A DNA stretch of 64,000 nucleotides from Pseudomonas sp. (GTDB taxonomy: Bacteria; Pseudomonadota; Gammaproteobacteria; Pseudomonadales; Pseudomonadaceae): contig NZ_JAUYNT010000005.1 in the NCBI RefSeq assembly GCF_030698175.1, positions 62,001 through 126,000 on the forward strand, in the 5' to 3' direction. Made by a program: the position numbers and the translations under genes. Below are positions 8,972 through 18,622 of the stretch, one piece after another. How positions within the stretch are numbered: position 1 is the first letter of the stretch; each line of letters begins with the position of its first letter. The notes beneath the pieces are model-generated. The model ran no database searches. It was given only the letters and a program-made list of their open reading frames with translations, and was not told the DNA's origin.

Positions 8972-8993
8972 ACATGAGGCAAGTGAGTTATTT

Positions 8994-9404
8994 ATGAGCA
9001 AGCAAAAAAACCAACTGAGCAGCGACGAAGTAGTCAAATTGGCAGTCGCCGCCCTCGAAGACCTCAAGGCCCAGGATATTCTCAGCATCAACGTGCGCGA
9101 GAAAACCAGCATCACCGACTACATGGTGATCGCCAGCGGCACCTCTAGCCGTCATGTTAAGTCGCTGGTCGACAACGTCCTGGAAAAAGTCAAAGAACAG
9201 GGTGTGCGCCCACTGGGCAGCGAAGGCTTGGACAGCGGCGAGTGGGCCTTGCTCGACTTGGGCGATGTGGTAGTGCACGTGATGCAGCCGTCCACCCGCC
9301 AGTTCTACGACTTGGAGAAACTCTGGCAGGGCACCGAGCAGAGCCGTTTGCAGCACAGTCATGAGCAATTCATCGCCAGCGAACACAAACCCGAACACGA
9401 ATAA
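8994..9404 (+). CDS. rsfS: Ribosomal silencing factor RsfS
   Basis: A 136-residue RsfS/Iojap family protein. It binds L14 of the large ribosomal subunit and blocks subunit joining in starved cells. Family landmarks visible: [27 protein letters not shown] and [19 protein letters not shown]. The start at 8994 is preferred over an upstream ATG at 8940 because it gives the usual N-terminus and lies just after a GAGGCAAGTGAG stretch that can serve as ribosome site. It stands in the conserved nadD-rsfS-rlmH order, with 9 bp before rlmH. Confidence 0.95.
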   Translation: MSKQKNQLSSDEVVKLAVAALEDLKAQDILSINVREKTSITDYMVIASGTSSRHVKSLVDNVLEKVKEQGVRPLGSEGLDSGEWALLDLGDVVVHVMQPSTRQFYDLEKLWQGTEQSRLQHSHEQFIASEHKPEHE

Positions 9405-9413
9405 GGCCGCGTT

Positions 9414-9881
9414 GTGCGCCTGCGCCTGATCGCCGTTGGTTCGCGGATGCCCAAGTGGGTGGAAGACGGTTGGCAGGAATATGCCAAGCGTTTACCGTCC
9501 GAGTTGGCGCTGGAGCTGGTGGAAATCCCGCTCAATACCCGTGGCAAAAATGCCGACGTGGCGCGCCTGATCCGTCAGGAAGGCGATGCCATGTTGGCCA
9601 AAGTGCTGCCGGGGGAGCGGGTGGTCACGCTCGAAGTCGAAGGTAAACCCTGGAGCACCGAGCAGCTGGCGGCCGAGCTGGATCGCTGGCGCCTGGATGC
9701 GCGCACCGTCAATTTGATGGTCGGCGGCCCCGAGGGCTTGGCTCCGCAAGTGTGTGCCCGCAGCGAGCAGCGTTGGTCGTTGTCGCCGCTGACCTTACCG
9801 CATCCGCTGGTGCGGATCTTGATCGGTGAACAGATTTATCGCGCTTGGACTGTGTTGTCCGGGCACCCTTATCACAAGTGA
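9414..9881 (+). CDS. rlmH: 23S rRNA (pseudouridine1915-N3)-methyltransferase
   Basis: A 155-residue SPOUT-class methyltransferase that modifies pseudouridine 1915 in helix 69 of 23S rRNA, acting on the 70S ribosome. The knot region is recognised from LMVGGPEGL and [24 protein letters not shown], ending with GHPYHK, the normal RlmH tail. It uses a GTG start ([15 protein letters not shown]). Its last codons are homologous to part of the tandem repeat that follows (9865-10051). Confidence 0.95.
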   Translation: MRLRLIAVGSRMPKWVEDGWQEYAKRLPSELALELVEIPLNTRGKNADVARLIRQEGDAMLAKVLPGERVVTLEVEGKPWSTEQLAAELDRWRLDARTVNLMVGGPEGLAPQVCARSEQRWSLSPLTLPHPLVRILIGEQIYRAWTVLSGHPYHK

Positions 9882-10051
9882 TTGCGACTGACTAAGAATG
9901 CCGTCCTTGATAGCCGCATGTTTGCCCTCACGCCAAACCCTTGTCATCAAAATGATTGCGACCGACTAAGATGCCGCCCTTGATAGCCGCATGTTTGCCC
10001 GCACGCCAAACCCTTATCATCAATGATTGCGATTGACTAAGAATGCCGCAG
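9865..10051 (+). repeat. Tandem repeat spanning the rlmH end and mrdA start
   Basis: Imperfect units of 74 bp (9879-9952) and 71 bp (9953-10023) start TGATTGCGAC and contain TTGATAGCCGCATGTTTGCC. A third partial unit (10024-10051) provides the mrdA start region, and the rlmH 3' end (ACCCTTATCACAAG) matches the end of each unit. Each full unit repeats the mrdA-like start context GACTAAG(A)ATGCCG, so two mini-ORFs of 23 and 21 codons precede mrdA (9898-9969 and 9971-10036). Confidence 0.85.
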
Positions 10052-11974
10052 CCGATCCGCATTAAGGACCACGAGAGAGACGCCCGCCTAGTACGCAAAC
10101 GGGTGGTGGTCGGCGCCGTGGCGATTGTTTTGTTGATCGGCGTGTTGATTGCACGGCTGTATTTCTTGCAGGTGGTTCAGTACGACTATCACTCGACGCT
10201 CTCGGAAAACAACCGCGTACACGTGCAGCCGATTCCGCCGAGTCGCGGGCTGATCTACGACCGTAACGGGGTGATCATCGCCGACAATCGACCCAGTTTT
10301 AGCCTGAGCATGACCCGCGAGCGCTCCGGCAAAGACTGGTTGCAGCTGCTGGACGTGATAGTCGAGGTGCTGGAACTCACCCCCGATGACCGACGCTTGT
10401 TCGAAAAACGCATGCGCCAAGGCCGTCGCCCGTTTGAGCCGGTGCCGATTTTGTTTGAGCTGAGTGAGGAGCAGATTGCCCGGATTGCGGTCAATCAGTT
10501 CCGCCTGCCCGGCGTCGAGGTGGTCGCGCAGCTGGTGCGCCACTACCCGCAGGGCGAGCATTTTGCCCATTCGGTCGGTTACGTCGGACGGATCAATGAG
10601 GCCGAACTGAAAAAGCTCGATCCGATCAATTACAGCGGTACTCACCATATCGGCAAGACCGGCATCGAGCGCTTTTATGAGCCGGAGTTGCATGGCTCGG
10701 TGGGCTATGAAGAGGTTGAGACCAATGCCCGTGGGCGCGTTCTGCGGGTGCTGAAACGCACCGATCCACAGCCCGGCAAAGACATTCATCTGGCCATGGA
10801 TGTCGGCCTGCAGCAGGCCGCCGAGGCGGCGTTGGCCGGCAAGCGCGGGGCCATAGTGGCGCTCGATCCGGCCAATGGCGATGTGTTGGCGATGGTCAGC
10901 CTGCCCAGTTTCGATCCGAATTTGTTTGTCACCGGGATTGGCTTGAGCGCCTATGCAGAGCTACGCGATTCAATTGACCGGCCGCTGTTTAATCGAGTCT
11001 TGCGCGGTTTGTATCCGCCGGGCTCAACCATTAAACCGGCGGTGGCGGCGGCCGGTTTGGACGCTGGGGTGATCACCGGTGAGTCGCGGGTATTTGATCC
11101 GGGCTATTTCCAGCTGCCTAACTACGACCACAAGTACCGTAACTGGAACCGTACCGGCGATGGCTGGGTGAATATGGAAATGGCCATCATGCGCTCCAAC
11201 GACACCTATTTTTACGAGCTGGCGCACCGGCTTGGGGTGGATCGGTTGGGCTTGTATCTGGGCCGCTTTGGCATCGGCCAGAAGGTCTCGTTGGATATGT
11301 TTGAAGAGTCGGCGGGCTTGATGCCGTCGCGCGAGTGGAAGCGTGCCCGCTACCGTCAGGCCTGGTACCCAGGTGAAACCTTGATTCTGGGGATTGGTCA
11401 GGGGTATATGCAGACCACGCCTTTGCAGTTGGCCCAGGTGGCGGCCTTGCTTGCCAACAAGGGCAAATGGAATCGGCCGCATTTGGCTAAAGATATCGAT
11501 GGCGTGGCGCCCCAGGACTTGGTGCGCCCGCCCGAGTTGCAACTGCCCCGCCCGATGGCCGATATCCAATTGCGCGACCCCAAGAGTTGGCAGCAGGTCA
11601 GCAATGGCATGCAGCAGGTTATGCACGGAGCCCGGGGCACGGCGCGCAAGGTCGGCGAGTCGGCGGTTTACCGGATTGCCGGCAAGAGTGGTACGGCGCA
11701 GGTGGTGGCGATCAAGCAGGGCGAGAAGTACGATCGCTCCAAGGTTCAGGAGCGCCACCGCGACCATGCGTTGTTTATCGCCTTCGCGCCGGCGGACAAC
11801 CCCAAAATTGCCGTGGCGGTGATGATCGAGAACGGTGAGTCAGGTTCCGGCGTGGCGGCCCCCATCGTGAAACAAGTGATGGATGCCTGGCTGCTGGGGC
11901 CTGACGGTCAGCTCAAGCCCGAGTTTCGTTCACCTGCGGATATGCGCAGTAAAACCATGAGTCAGCAACCATGA
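10043..11974 (+). CDS. mrdA: Penicillin-binding protein 2 (elongasome transpeptidase)
   Basis: A 643-residue class B PBP, the transpeptidase of the rod (elongation) complex, anchored by one N-terminal membrane helix (about residues 20-40) with the catalytic part in the periplasm. The three active-site motifs are intact: STIK with Ser328, SND at 385-387 and KSGTAQV beginning at Lys548. The dimerisation-domain motif PPSRGLIYDRNG is also present. It is followed closely by rodA, its glycosyltransferase partner. Its start codon lies in the last unit of a tandem repeat, so the leader is unusual and contains two short ORFs. Confidence 0.96.
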   Translation: MPQPIRIKDHERDARLVRKRVVVGAVAIVLLIGVLIARLYFLQVVQYDYHSTLSENNRVHVQPIPPSRGLIYDRNGVIIADNRPSFSLSMTRERSGKDWLQLLDVIVEVLELTPDDRRLFEKRMRQGRRPFEPVPILFELSEEQIARIAVNQFRLPGVEVVAQLVRHYPQGEHFAHSVGYVGRINEAELKKLDPINYSGTHHIGKTGIERFYEPELHGSVGYEEVETNARGRVLRVLKRTDPQPGKDIHLAMDVGLQQAAEAALAGKRGAIVALDPANGDVLAMVSLPSFDPNLFVTGIGLSAYAELRDSIDRPLFNRVLRGLYPPGSTIKPAVAAAGLDAGVITGESRVFDPGYFQLPNYDHKYRNWNRTGDGWVNMEMAIMRSNDTYFYELAHRLGVDRLGLYLGRFGIGQKVSLDMFEESAGLMPSREWKRARYRQAWYPGETLILGIGQGYMQTTPLQLAQVAALLANKGKWNRPHLAKDIDGVAPQDLVRPPELQLPRPMADIQLRDPKSWQQVSNGMQQVMHGARGTARKVGESAVYRIAGKSGTAQVVAIKQGEKYDRSKVQERHRDHALFIAFAPADNPKIAVAVMIENGESGSGVAAPIVKQVMDAWLLGPDGQLKPEFRSPADMRSKTMSQQP

Positions 11975-11984
11975 AGCAGCCAGC

Positions 11985-13130
11985 ATGAGCAGCAGTTTTG
12001 ATCGCAGTATCTCTGGCGATGACGTTTTGCGCCGCCGCGCCAGCTTGCTGCAGCGCCTGCACATCGACGGCCAATTACTGCTGATTCTGCTGGTCTTGAT
12101 CGCCGGCGGTTTGTTTGTGTTGTATTCGGCCAGCGGTAAAAACTGGGACCTGCTGTTTAAGCAGGCCGCCTCCTTTGGCATTGGTTTGGTGGCGATGTGT
12201 GTGGTCGCGCAACTGGACCCGCGGTTTATCGCGCGCTGGGCGCCGCTGGCTTACGTGCTGGGGGTGGTGTTGCTGGTGGCGGTGGATGTCATGGGGCATA
12301 ACGCCATGGGCGCCACGCGCTGGATCAATATCCCCGGGGTGATCCGTTTTCAGCCGTCGGAATTTATGAAAATCATCATGCCGGCGACCATCGCCTGGTA
12401 CCTGGCCAAACGCAGTTTGCCGCCGAAAATTCAGCATGTGTTGGTGGGTTTAGGCCTGATAGGCGTACCCTTTGTGCTGATTGTGCGCCAGCCGGATCTG
12501 GGCACTGCCTTGCTGATTCTGGTTTCCGGTTTGTTTGTGATGTTTATGGCCGGTCTGCGCTGGCGCTGGATTCTGGCGGCGGTGGCGGCGGTGGTGCCGA
12601 TTGCGGTGGGGATGTGGTTTTTTGTGCTGCTGCAGTATCAAAAACAGCGGGTGCTGACCTTTCTCGACCCCGAAAGCGACCCGCTGGGAACTGGTTGGAA
12701 TATTATTCAGTCCAAAGCAGCTATCGGTTCTGGCGGTGTATTTGGCAAAGGTTGGCTACTGGGCACCCAGTCGCACCTGGATTTTTTGCCGGAAAGCCAT
12801 ACCGATTTTATTATTGCCGTGCTTGGCGAGGAATTTGGCTTGGTCGGCATCTGTGTGCTGTTGCTGGTTTATTTGTTACTAATTGCCCGCGGCTTGGTGA
12901 TTACTGCCCAAGCGCAGACACTCTTCGGTAAGCTATTGGCCGGCAGCCTGACCATGACTTTCTTTGTCTATGTGTTCGTCAATATCGGCATGGTCAGTGG
13001 CTTGTTGCCGGTGGTCGGTGTGCCATTACCTTTTATTAGCTACGGCGGCACCTCGATGGTGACGTTGATGACTGCGTTTGGGATCTTGATGTCGATCCAT
13101 ACCCATCGTAAATGGATCGCCCAGGTTTGA
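11985..13130 (+). CDS. rodA: Rod-shape SEDS peptidoglycan glycosyltransferase
   Basis: A 381-residue polytopic SEDS protein that polymerises lipid II glycan strands in partnership with PBP2. Signature parts: QPSEFMKI, RQPDLGTALLI, FLPESHTDFI (the loop with the conserved catalytic-region Asp/Glu residues) and LPFISYGGTSM near the end. About ten membrane segments are visible. It starts 10 bp after mrdA, consistent with one operon. Confidence 0.96.
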   Translation: MSSSFDRSISGDDVLRRRASLLQRLHIDGQLLLILLVLIAGGLFVLYSASGKNWDLLFKQAASFGIGLVAMCVVAQLDPRFIARWAPLAYVLGVVLLVAVDVMGHNAMGATRWINIPGVIRFQPSEFMKIIMPATIAWYLAKRSLPPKIQHVLVGLGLIGVPFVLIVRQPDLGTALLILVSGLFVMFMAGLRWRWILAAVAAVVPIAVGMWFFVLLQYQKQRVLTFLDPESDPLGTGWNIIQSKAAIGSGGVFGKGWLLGTQSHLDFLPESHTDFIIAVLGEEFGLVGICVLLLVYLLLIARGLVITAQAQTLFGKLLAGSLTMTFFVYVFVNIGMVSGLLPVVGVPLPFISYGGTSMVTLMTAFGILMSIHTHRKWIAQV

Positions 13131-13135
13131 TAACA

Positions 13136-14170
13136 ATGAATGATTTAACCCACCACTCCATGCCCGTGTTGCGCCGCTTGCTGGCGCGCAAACTCACCGG
13201 CTGCGCCTTGCTGGCGAGCCTGTGCGGCGCGCAAACGGCGCAGGCAGTGGACTATGACAACTCGCCTGAAGTGGCCAGTTTCGTTAGCGAAATGACCAAT
13301 GCCCATGGTTTTGCCAGTGAGCAATTGAACCTGTTATTTACTCAGGTTGAGCGCAAGCAGTCGATTCTCGATGCCATCTCGCGGCCGGCAGAAAAAGTTA
13401 AGCCGTGGAGCGAATACCGGCCGATCTTTATCACCGAGGCGCGGATCTCCCGCGGGGTCGATTTTTGGCGGCAGCACGAGGCCGCTTTGCTGCGCGCCCA
13501 GCAGGAATATGGGGTTGATCCACAGGTGATAGTGGCGATCATCGGTGTCGAAACCTTCTACGGTGGCAATACTGGTAATTATCGGGTCATTGATGCGCTC
13601 ACCACCTTGGGCTTTGATTACCCGCCACGGGCGCCGTTTTTTCGCCAGCAGCTGAAAGAGTTTTTACTGCTGACCCGTGAACAGCAACTCGACCCCCTCA
13701 GCGTCAAAGGTTCCTATGCCGGCGCCATGGGTTTGCCGCAGTTTATGCCGAGCAGTTACCGGGCCTTTGCGGTCGACCTGAACGGCGACGGCAAAATCAA
13801 TGTCTGGAGCGACCCGGCTGACGCCATCGGTAGCGTCGCCAGTTACTTCAAACAGCATGGCTGGACTGCCGGCGGCTTGGTGGTGAGTCGCGCCGAGGTG
13901 CGTGGCGCCCATGTCGATGAGGGCCTGACTGCGGGCATTGAGCCGGTGAAAACTGTGGGTGATTTGCGTGCCCTCGGTTGGTCCAGTCATGACGCCTTGC
14001 GCGCCGATTTGCCGGTGACCGCCTTTCGTTTCGACGGTGCCGAGGGCCCGGAATACTGGCTGGGGCTGTCGAACTTTTACGCCATTACCCGCTACAACCG
14101 CAGCGCCATGTATGCCATGGCGGTGCACCAACTGTCCGAGAAGTTAGTGCAAGCGCGGGGCGTTAAATGA
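13136..14170 (+). CDS. mltB: Membrane/periplasmic lytic murein transglycosylase B
   Basis: A 344-residue lytic transglycosylase that cleaves MurNAc-GlcNAc bonds with 1,6-anhydro product. I choose ATG 13136; an earlier ATG at 13112 overlaps rodA. The signal peptide ends about at AQTAQA. The catalytic glutamate is Glu139 in IIGVETFYGG, followed by GAMGLPQFMPSSY and the calcium-site-like DLNGDGKINVW, typical of SLT family 3. No clear lipobox is seen, so it may be the soluble SltB1-like type of Pseudomonas rather than a lipoprotein. It overlaps rlpA by 4 bp (ATGA). Confidence 0.92.
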   Translation: MNDLTHHSMPVLRRLLARKLTGCALLASLCGAQTAQAVDYDNSPEVASFVSEMTNAHGFASEQLNLLFTQVERKQSILDAISRPAEKVKPWSEYRPIFITEARISRGVDFWRQHEAALLRAQQEYGVDPQVIVAIIGVETFYGGNTGNYRVIDALTTLGFDYPPRAPFFRQQLKEFLLLTREQQLDPLSVKGSYAGAMGLPQFMPSSYRAFAVDLNGDGKINVWSDPADAIGSVASYFKQHGWTAGGLVVSRAEVRGAHVDEGLTAGIEPVKTVGDLRALGWSSHDALRADLPVTAFRFDGAEGPEYWLGLSNFYAITRYNRSAMYAMAVHQLSEKLVQARGVK

Positions 14171-15186
14171 AGCGCGCGGCGGCCTGCAAACTCGCTGTGA
14201 ATCTGGCGTTGGCATTACTGCTGGTCAGTTGTTCACACAATCGCGCGCCAAAGCCGCTGCCGACCACTGGGCCAATCTCCGGCCCGGGCAATTATGCCAA
14301 GCCGCACCGCGATGGCGCGCCTTGGTGGGATGTGGACGTGTCACGAATCGCCGATGCGGTGCCGATGCCGCATTACGGGCCGGTCAAAGCCAATCCCTAC
14401 ACGGTGCGGGGCATAACCTATTATCCGCAACGCAACGCCGAACGTTATCAGGCCATTGGCTTGGCTTCGTGGTACGGCACTATGTTTCACGGCGAGGCCA
14501 CGGCCATTGGCGAGAAATATGACCTGTATGGCATGACCGCCGCGCATAAGACCTTGCCGCTGCCCAGCTACGTGCGTGTGACCAACGTAGAGAACGGCAA
14601 AAGCGTGATCGTGCGGGTTAACGACCGTGGGCCGTTTTATTCCGATCGGGTGATTGACCTGTCGTTTGCCGCCGCCAAGAAACTCGGCTATGCCGAAGCC
14701 GGCACCGCCCGCGTGCGGGTTGAAGGGATTGATCCGCACCAGTGGTGGGCCCAGCAGGGTCGGCCGGTGCCGCTGGTGTTGGCCGGGCCGCAGAAAGTGG
14801 CGCAAACGCCGCAGCCCTTGACCGTCGCCATGGCGGCGCCGATTGAAGAGTATTCGCCGCCGGTTAATCAACATGCTGAGGCAGTGTTGCCTATGTCAGT
14901 TTCGGAGTCGCTGTCGGCACCGCTAAAAAAAAACGCTTCCGCACCAGTCGCTGGGCTGTATCTCCAGGTGGGCGCCTTCGCCAACCCGGACGCTGCCGAG
15001 CTCCTCAAAGCCAAGCTGAGCCAGGCAGTGACTGCCCCGGTGTTTATCAGCTCGGTGGCGCTCAACCAGCAGACACTGCACCGAGTCCGCCTGGGGCCGA
15101 TCAGCACTCAGGCCGAGGTTGAGCAAGTACAAGAATCTGTGCGGCAGGCCAATTTGGGTCAGCCGAGCTTGGTTCGAGCGCAATAG
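14167..15186 (+). CDS. rlpA: RlpA septal-ring lytic transglycosylase lipoprotein
   Basis: A 339-residue outer-membrane lipoprotein (lipobox LVSC at about residue 22). Domain order: a lipoprotein leader, a linker, a double-psi beta-barrel with GLASWYG, HGEATAIGEKYD and VRVNDRGPFYSDRVIDLS, and a C-terminal SPOR domain starting about residue 263 (GLYLQVGAFANPDA) that binds denuded septal peptidoglycan. In Pseudomonas RlpA is known to cleave naked glycans and help daughter-cell separation. Its position after mltB and before dacA is the usual one. Confidence 0.95.
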   Translation: MKRAAACKLAVNLALALLLVSCSHNRAPKPLPTTGPISGPGNYAKPHRDGAPWWDVDVSRIADAVPMPHYGPVKANPYTVRGITYYPQRNAERYQAIGLASWYGTMFHGEATAIGEKYDLYGMTAAHKTLPLPSYVRVTNVENGKSVIVRVNDRGPFYSDRVIDLSFAAAKKLGYAEAGTARVRVEGIDPHQWWAQQGRPVPLVLAGPQKVAQTPQPLTVAMAAPIEEYSPPVNQHAEAVLPMSVSESLSAPLKKNASAPVAGLYLQVGAFANPDAAELLKAKLSQAVTAPVFISSVALNQQTLHRVRLGPISTQAEVEQVQESVRQANLGQPSLVRAQ

Positions 15187-15262
15187 CGGTCGTCACCACG
15201 CATAGCGCCGCGAACCTTGTTGAGCGCGCATTCAATTTAGAACCTAGGACCCAGAGATACTG

Positions 15263-16441
15263 ATGAATATCATCCGCTTTGCCCAACGTCTGTCATTCCT
15301 TGCTTTGCTGGTTACCGCCCCTGTTGCCGCGGTGTCTGCGGCGCAGGCCACACCGGCGCCGCCGCAGTTGGCGGCTAAGTCCTATGTGCTGCTGGATGCC
15401 GCCAGTGGCAATGTGCTGGTGGAAAACAACAGTGACCAGCGCCTGCCGCCGGCCAGCCTGACCAAGCTGATGACCGCCTATATCGCCACGTTGGAGATCC
15501 GCAAGGGCAAGATCGGTGAGCAGGACCTGGTGCCCGTCAGCGAGCACGCCTGGCGTACGGGTGGTGCCGCGTCCGGTGGTTCCACCATGTTCCTGCCGTT
15601 AAACAGCCAGGTGAAGGTCGATGACCTGCTGCACGGCATCATCATCCAGTCCGGCAACGACGCCAGCATCGCGCTGGCCGAGTACATCGCTGGCACTGAG
15701 GATGGTTTCGCCGACATGATGAACGAGACTGCCGAGCGTCTGGGCATGAAGAACTCGCACTTTATGAACGCCACCGGCCTGCCGCATCCTGAGCACTACT
15801 CCAGCGCCCGCGATATGGCTATTTTGGCGCGCGCCATCATCAACGAAGACCCGGCGCACTACGCCATCTACTCGCAAAAAGAGTTCTACTGGAACAACAT
15901 CAAACAGGGTAACCGCAACCTGCTGCTGTGGCGTGACAAGACCGTCGATGGCCTGAAGACCGGCCACACCGAAGAGGCCGGTTTCTGCCTGGTGTCCTCG
16001 GCGGTGCGTGAAGGCGCGCGGATGATCACTGCGGTGTTCGGTACTGTCAGCGAGTCGGCTCGCGCGGCGGAAACCCAGAAACTGCTGACCTATGGCTTTC
16101 GCTTCTTCGAAACCAAGACCTTCTATCAGAAGGCTGTGGAACTGGGCAAGGCGCCGGTGTGGAAAGGTCTGGAACGTGAAGTCAGCGCCGGCCTGACCGA
16201 AAACTTGACCCTCACCGTGGCCAAGGATCAGGCGAAAAACCTGCAAGCCAGCATGACCTTCTTGCCGCAATTAATTGCACCTATTGCGGCCGGCGCGGTG
16301 ATTGGTAAAGTTGAGGTAACGCTGGACGGCAAGGTGGTCCACAGCAGTGATCTGGTGGCCTTGCAGGCGGTTGAAGAAGCCGGTTTCCTGCGCCGGATGT
16401 GGGACGGCTTGCGCTTGTTCTTCTTCGGTATATTCAACTAA
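15263..16441 (+). CDS. dacA: D-alanyl-D-alanine carboxypeptidase (PBP5/6 type)
   Basis: A 392-residue low-molecular-mass PBP which trims the terminal D-Ala from pentapeptides. It has a signal peptide (cut near AVSAAQA), SLTK with Ser65 and Lys68, an SGN motif in IIQSGNDAS and KTGH in VDGLKTGHTEEAG. The C-terminus (RRMWDGLRLFFFGIF) is the amphipathic helix that binds the membrane surface. The 76-bp gap after rlpA shows nothing special; a GC hairpin follows the stop. Confidence 0.96.
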   Translation: MNIIRFAQRLSFLALLVTAPVAAVSAAQATPAPPQLAAKSYVLLDAASGNVLVENNSDQRLPPASLTKLMTAYIATLEIRKGKIGEQDLVPVSEHAWRTGGAASGGSTMFLPLNSQVKVDDLLHGIIIQSGNDASIALAEYIAGTEDGFADMMNETAERLGMKNSHFMNATGLPHPEHYSSARDMAILARAIINEDPAHYAIYSQKEFYWNNIKQGNRNLLLWRDKTVDGLKTGHTEEAGFCLVSSAVREGARMITAVFGTVSESARAAETQKLLTYGFRFFETKTFYQKAVELGKAPVWKGLEREVSAGLTENLTLTVAKDQAKNLQASMTFLPQLIAPIAAGAVIGKVEVTLDGKVVHSSDLVALQAVEEAGFLRRMWDGLRLFFFGIFN

Positions 16442-16449
16442 CACCGCGT

Positions 16450-16476
16450 CCGGGCACGCCTAAAGGGCGTGCCCGG
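16450..16476 (+). terminator. GC hairpin after dacA
   Basis: CCGGGCACGCC and GGCGTGCCCGG form a perfect 11-bp stem with a 5-nt loop, 8 bp after the dacA stop. No U-run follows, so it may slow polymerase or protect the 3' end rather than stop transcription fully before ybeD. Confidence 0.45.
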
Positions 16477-16513
16477 CACCGGTTGCAGAGGTCTTTGTGG
16501 ATGAACACTCTCT

Positions 16514-16792
16514 ATGAATAAGAATGATCTGCCACCACCGGTAATCGAGTTTCCTTGCCCGCTGTATCCGATCAAGGTGATTGGCGATGCCGGCGAGGGC
16601 TTTGCCGAGATGGTCATCGAGGTCATGCAGCGCCATGCGCCAGACTTCGATCCCCGCACCCTGACCCGGCGTGACAGCAGCAATGGTCGCTTTCACTCCT
16701 TTCAGGTGTTGATTACCGCCACCGGACCGCTGCAGTTGGAGGCGATCAACAGTGATTTGCGCGCTACTGGCCGTGTACATATGGTGCTCTGA
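16514..16792 (+). CDS. ybeD: DUF493 (YbeD/HP0495) family protein
   Basis: A 92-residue protein of the YbeD family, a small ferredoxin-like alpha/beta fold. The end [13 protein letters not shown] and the start ...[18 protein letters not shown] are typical. Its role is not settled; it is nearly always found between dacA and lipB in gammaproteobacteria and has been suggested to regulate lipoate metabolism. Its stop overlaps the lipB start as TGATG, indicating coupling. Confidence 0.9.
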   Translation: MNKNDLPPPVIEFPCPLYPIKVIGDAGEGFAEMVIEVMQRHAPDFDPRTLTRRDSSNGRFHSFQVLITATGPLQLEAINSDLRATGRVHMVL

Positions 16793-17514
16793 TGCACGCT
16801 AGCCAGGAGCCACGTACAGATGCGGCGGTGATAAACCTGCTGGGCGTGCGTGAGCTGGGCCTGCAGCCCTATCAGCCGGTTTGGCAGGCGATGCAGGACT
16901 TCACCAATAATCGCAGCCCGGACAGCGCCGATCAGCTCTGGTTATTGCAGCACGAAGCGGTGTTTACCCAGGGCCAGGCCGGCAAGGCCGAACATCTGCT
17001 GTTGCCGGGTAATATCCCGGTGGTGCAGGCCGATCGCGGCGGTCAGGTGACCTATCACGGCCCCGGCCAGCTGGTGGCCTATGTGCTGTTGGATGTGCGG
17101 CGTTTGGGCTTTGGGGTGCGTGAGCTGGTCAGTCGTATCGAGCAAAGCCTGATCGAGTTGCTGGCCAGTTATGGTATTAACGCGGCGGCCAAGGCCGATG
17201 CGCCGGGGGTGTATGTGGATGGCGCGAAGATCGCCTCCCTGGGCCTGCGGATTCGTAATGGCCGCTGCTTCCATGGCCTGGCACTGAATGTGGATATGGA
17301 CCTTGAGCCGTTTGCGCGGATCAACCCCTGTGGTTATGCGGGACTGCGCATGACCCAGATGCGTGACCTGATCGGCCCGTTGGCCGGGCCGCTAGAATTG
17401 TCCGAAGTAAGTGCCCGATTGCGCGCACAGCTCGTCAAACACCTCGGCTACCTTGAGCAAACGACCCTAACGGGTGAACAGACGACCCTCTCGGGCGGAA
17501 TCCAAGCATTATGA
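16792..17514 (+). CDS. lipB: Lipoyl(octanoyl) transferase
   Basis: A 240-residue enzyme that moves octanoyl groups from octanoyl-ACP to lipoyl domains. Family motifs: [27 protein letters not shown] with the catalytic Lys, and [10 protein letters not shown] with the catalytic Cys. The C-terminus is odd: a 21-bp direct repeat (17455-17496) encodes EQTTLTG followed by EQTTLSG, extending the protein beyond the conserved domain. It overlaps ybeD by 1 bp and lipA by 4 bp. Confidence 0.94.
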   Translation: MHASQEPRTDAAVINLLGVRELGLQPYQPVWQAMQDFTNNRSPDSADQLWLLQHEAVFTQGQAGKAEHLLLPGNIPVVQADRGGQVTYHGPGQLVAYVLLDVRRLGFGVRELVSRIEQSLIELLASYGINAAAKADAPGVYVDGAKIASLGLRIRNGRCFHGLALNVDMDLEPFARINPCGYAGLRMTQMRDLIGPLAGPLELSEVSARLRAQLVKHLGYLEQTTLTGEQTTLSGGIQAL

Positions 17515-18503
17515 GCATTGAAACCACAGGCAGCACTGAGCTGGCAGGCAAAGCCCCGCTCAAAGTCGAAGCGGGGGTCAAACTGCGCGGCGCCGAGAAG
17601 GTGGCGCGGATCCCGGTAAAAATCATTCCCACCGATGAGTTTTTGCGCAAGCCCGACTGGATTCGCGTGCGCATTCCGCTGTCGCCGGAAGTCGATAACA
17701 TCAAGCAGCTGCTGCGCAAACACAAGCTGCACAGCGTCTGCGAAGAGGCCTCCTGCCCAAACCTGGGCGAGTGTTTCTCCGGTGGTACCGCGACCTTTAT
17801 GATCATGGGCGACATCTGCACCCGGCGCTGCCCGTTCTGCGACGTTGGACACGGCCGGCCGAATGCGTTGGATGCCGATGAGCCGAAGAATCTGGCGGTG
17901 GCCATTGCCGACCTGCGGCTCAAGTACGTGGTGATTACCTCGGTGGACCGCGATGACCTGCGTGACGGTGGTGCCCAGCACTTTGCCGATTGCCTGCGCG
18001 AGATTCGCCTGCTGAGCCCCGGTGTGCAGCTAGAGACCCTGGTGCCCGACTACCGTGGCCGCATGGACATCGCCCTGGCGATTACCGCCAGCGAGCCGCC
18101 GGATGTGTTCAACCACAACCTGGAAACCGTGCCGCGTCTGTACAAGGCGGCGCGTCCGGGTTCGGATTTCGAGTGGTCGCTGGACCTGCTGCAAAACTTC
18201 AAAAAGCTGGTGCCGAATGTGCCGACCAAGTCGGGCCTGATGCTCGGTTTGGGCGAGACCGACGAGGAAGTCATCGAAGTCATGCAGCGCATGCGCGAGC
18301 ACGATATCGACATGCTCACCCTCGGCCAGTACCTGCAACCGACCCGCAGCCACTTGGCGGTGCAGCGCTATGTGCACCCGGATACCTTCGCCTGGTTCGC
18401 CGAAGAAGGTACCAAGATGGGCTTCAAGAATGTCGCGTCCGGCCCGCTGGTGCGCTCTTCTTACCACGCCGACAAGCAGGCCCATGAGGCGAAGAACAGC
18501 TAA
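17511..18503 (+). CDS. lipA: Lipoyl synthase (radical SAM)
   Basis: A 330-residue radical SAM enzyme inserting two sulfurs into protein-bound octanoyl groups. Both iron-sulfur cluster motifs are intact: [12 protein letters not shown] (Cys77, Cys82, Cys88) for the auxiliary cluster and CTRRCPFC (Cys103, Cys107, Cys110) for the radical SAM cluster. The C-terminal RSSYHADKQ motif supplies the serine ligand of the auxiliary cluster. Start ATG 17511 overlaps the lipB stop. A strong terminator follows, ending the forward block. Confidence 0.97.
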   Translation: MSIETTGSTELAGKAPLKVEAGVKLRGAEKVARIPVKIIPTDEFLRKPDWIRVRIPLSPEVDNIKQLLRKHKLHSVCEEASCPNLGECFSGGTATFMIMGDICTRRCPFCDVGHGRPNALDADEPKNLAVAIADLRLKYVVITSVDRDDLRDGGAQHFADCLREIRLLSPGVQLETLVPDYRGRMDIALAITASEPPDVFNHNLETVPRLYKAARPGSDFEWSLDLLQNFKKLVPNVPTKSGLMLGLGETDEEVIEVMQRMREHDIDMLTLGQYLQPTRSHLAVQRYVHPDTFAWFAEEGTKMGFKNVASGPLVRSSYHADKQAHEAKNS

Positions 18504-18516
18504 GAGTTGCGTGGAT

Positions 18517-18548
18517 AAAAAAGGCGACCAGCGGGTCGCCTTTTTTGT
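18517..18548 (+). terminator. Rho-independent terminator after lipA
   Basis: AAAAAAGGCGACC, a 4-nt loop, then GGTCGCCTTTTTT: a 7-bp GC-rich stem extended by A-T pairs with a T-run, 20 bp after the lipA stop. The A-run in front means it can also work on the opposite strand for the converging hupE transcript. Confidence 0.92.
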
Positions 18549-18622
18549 TTTGGTTCAGCTAGAGGGCGCTGATTAGCTTGGCGCCGTGCGTTCTCAGGCT
18601 GGCAGTCGTGGCTGTGAGTGGG

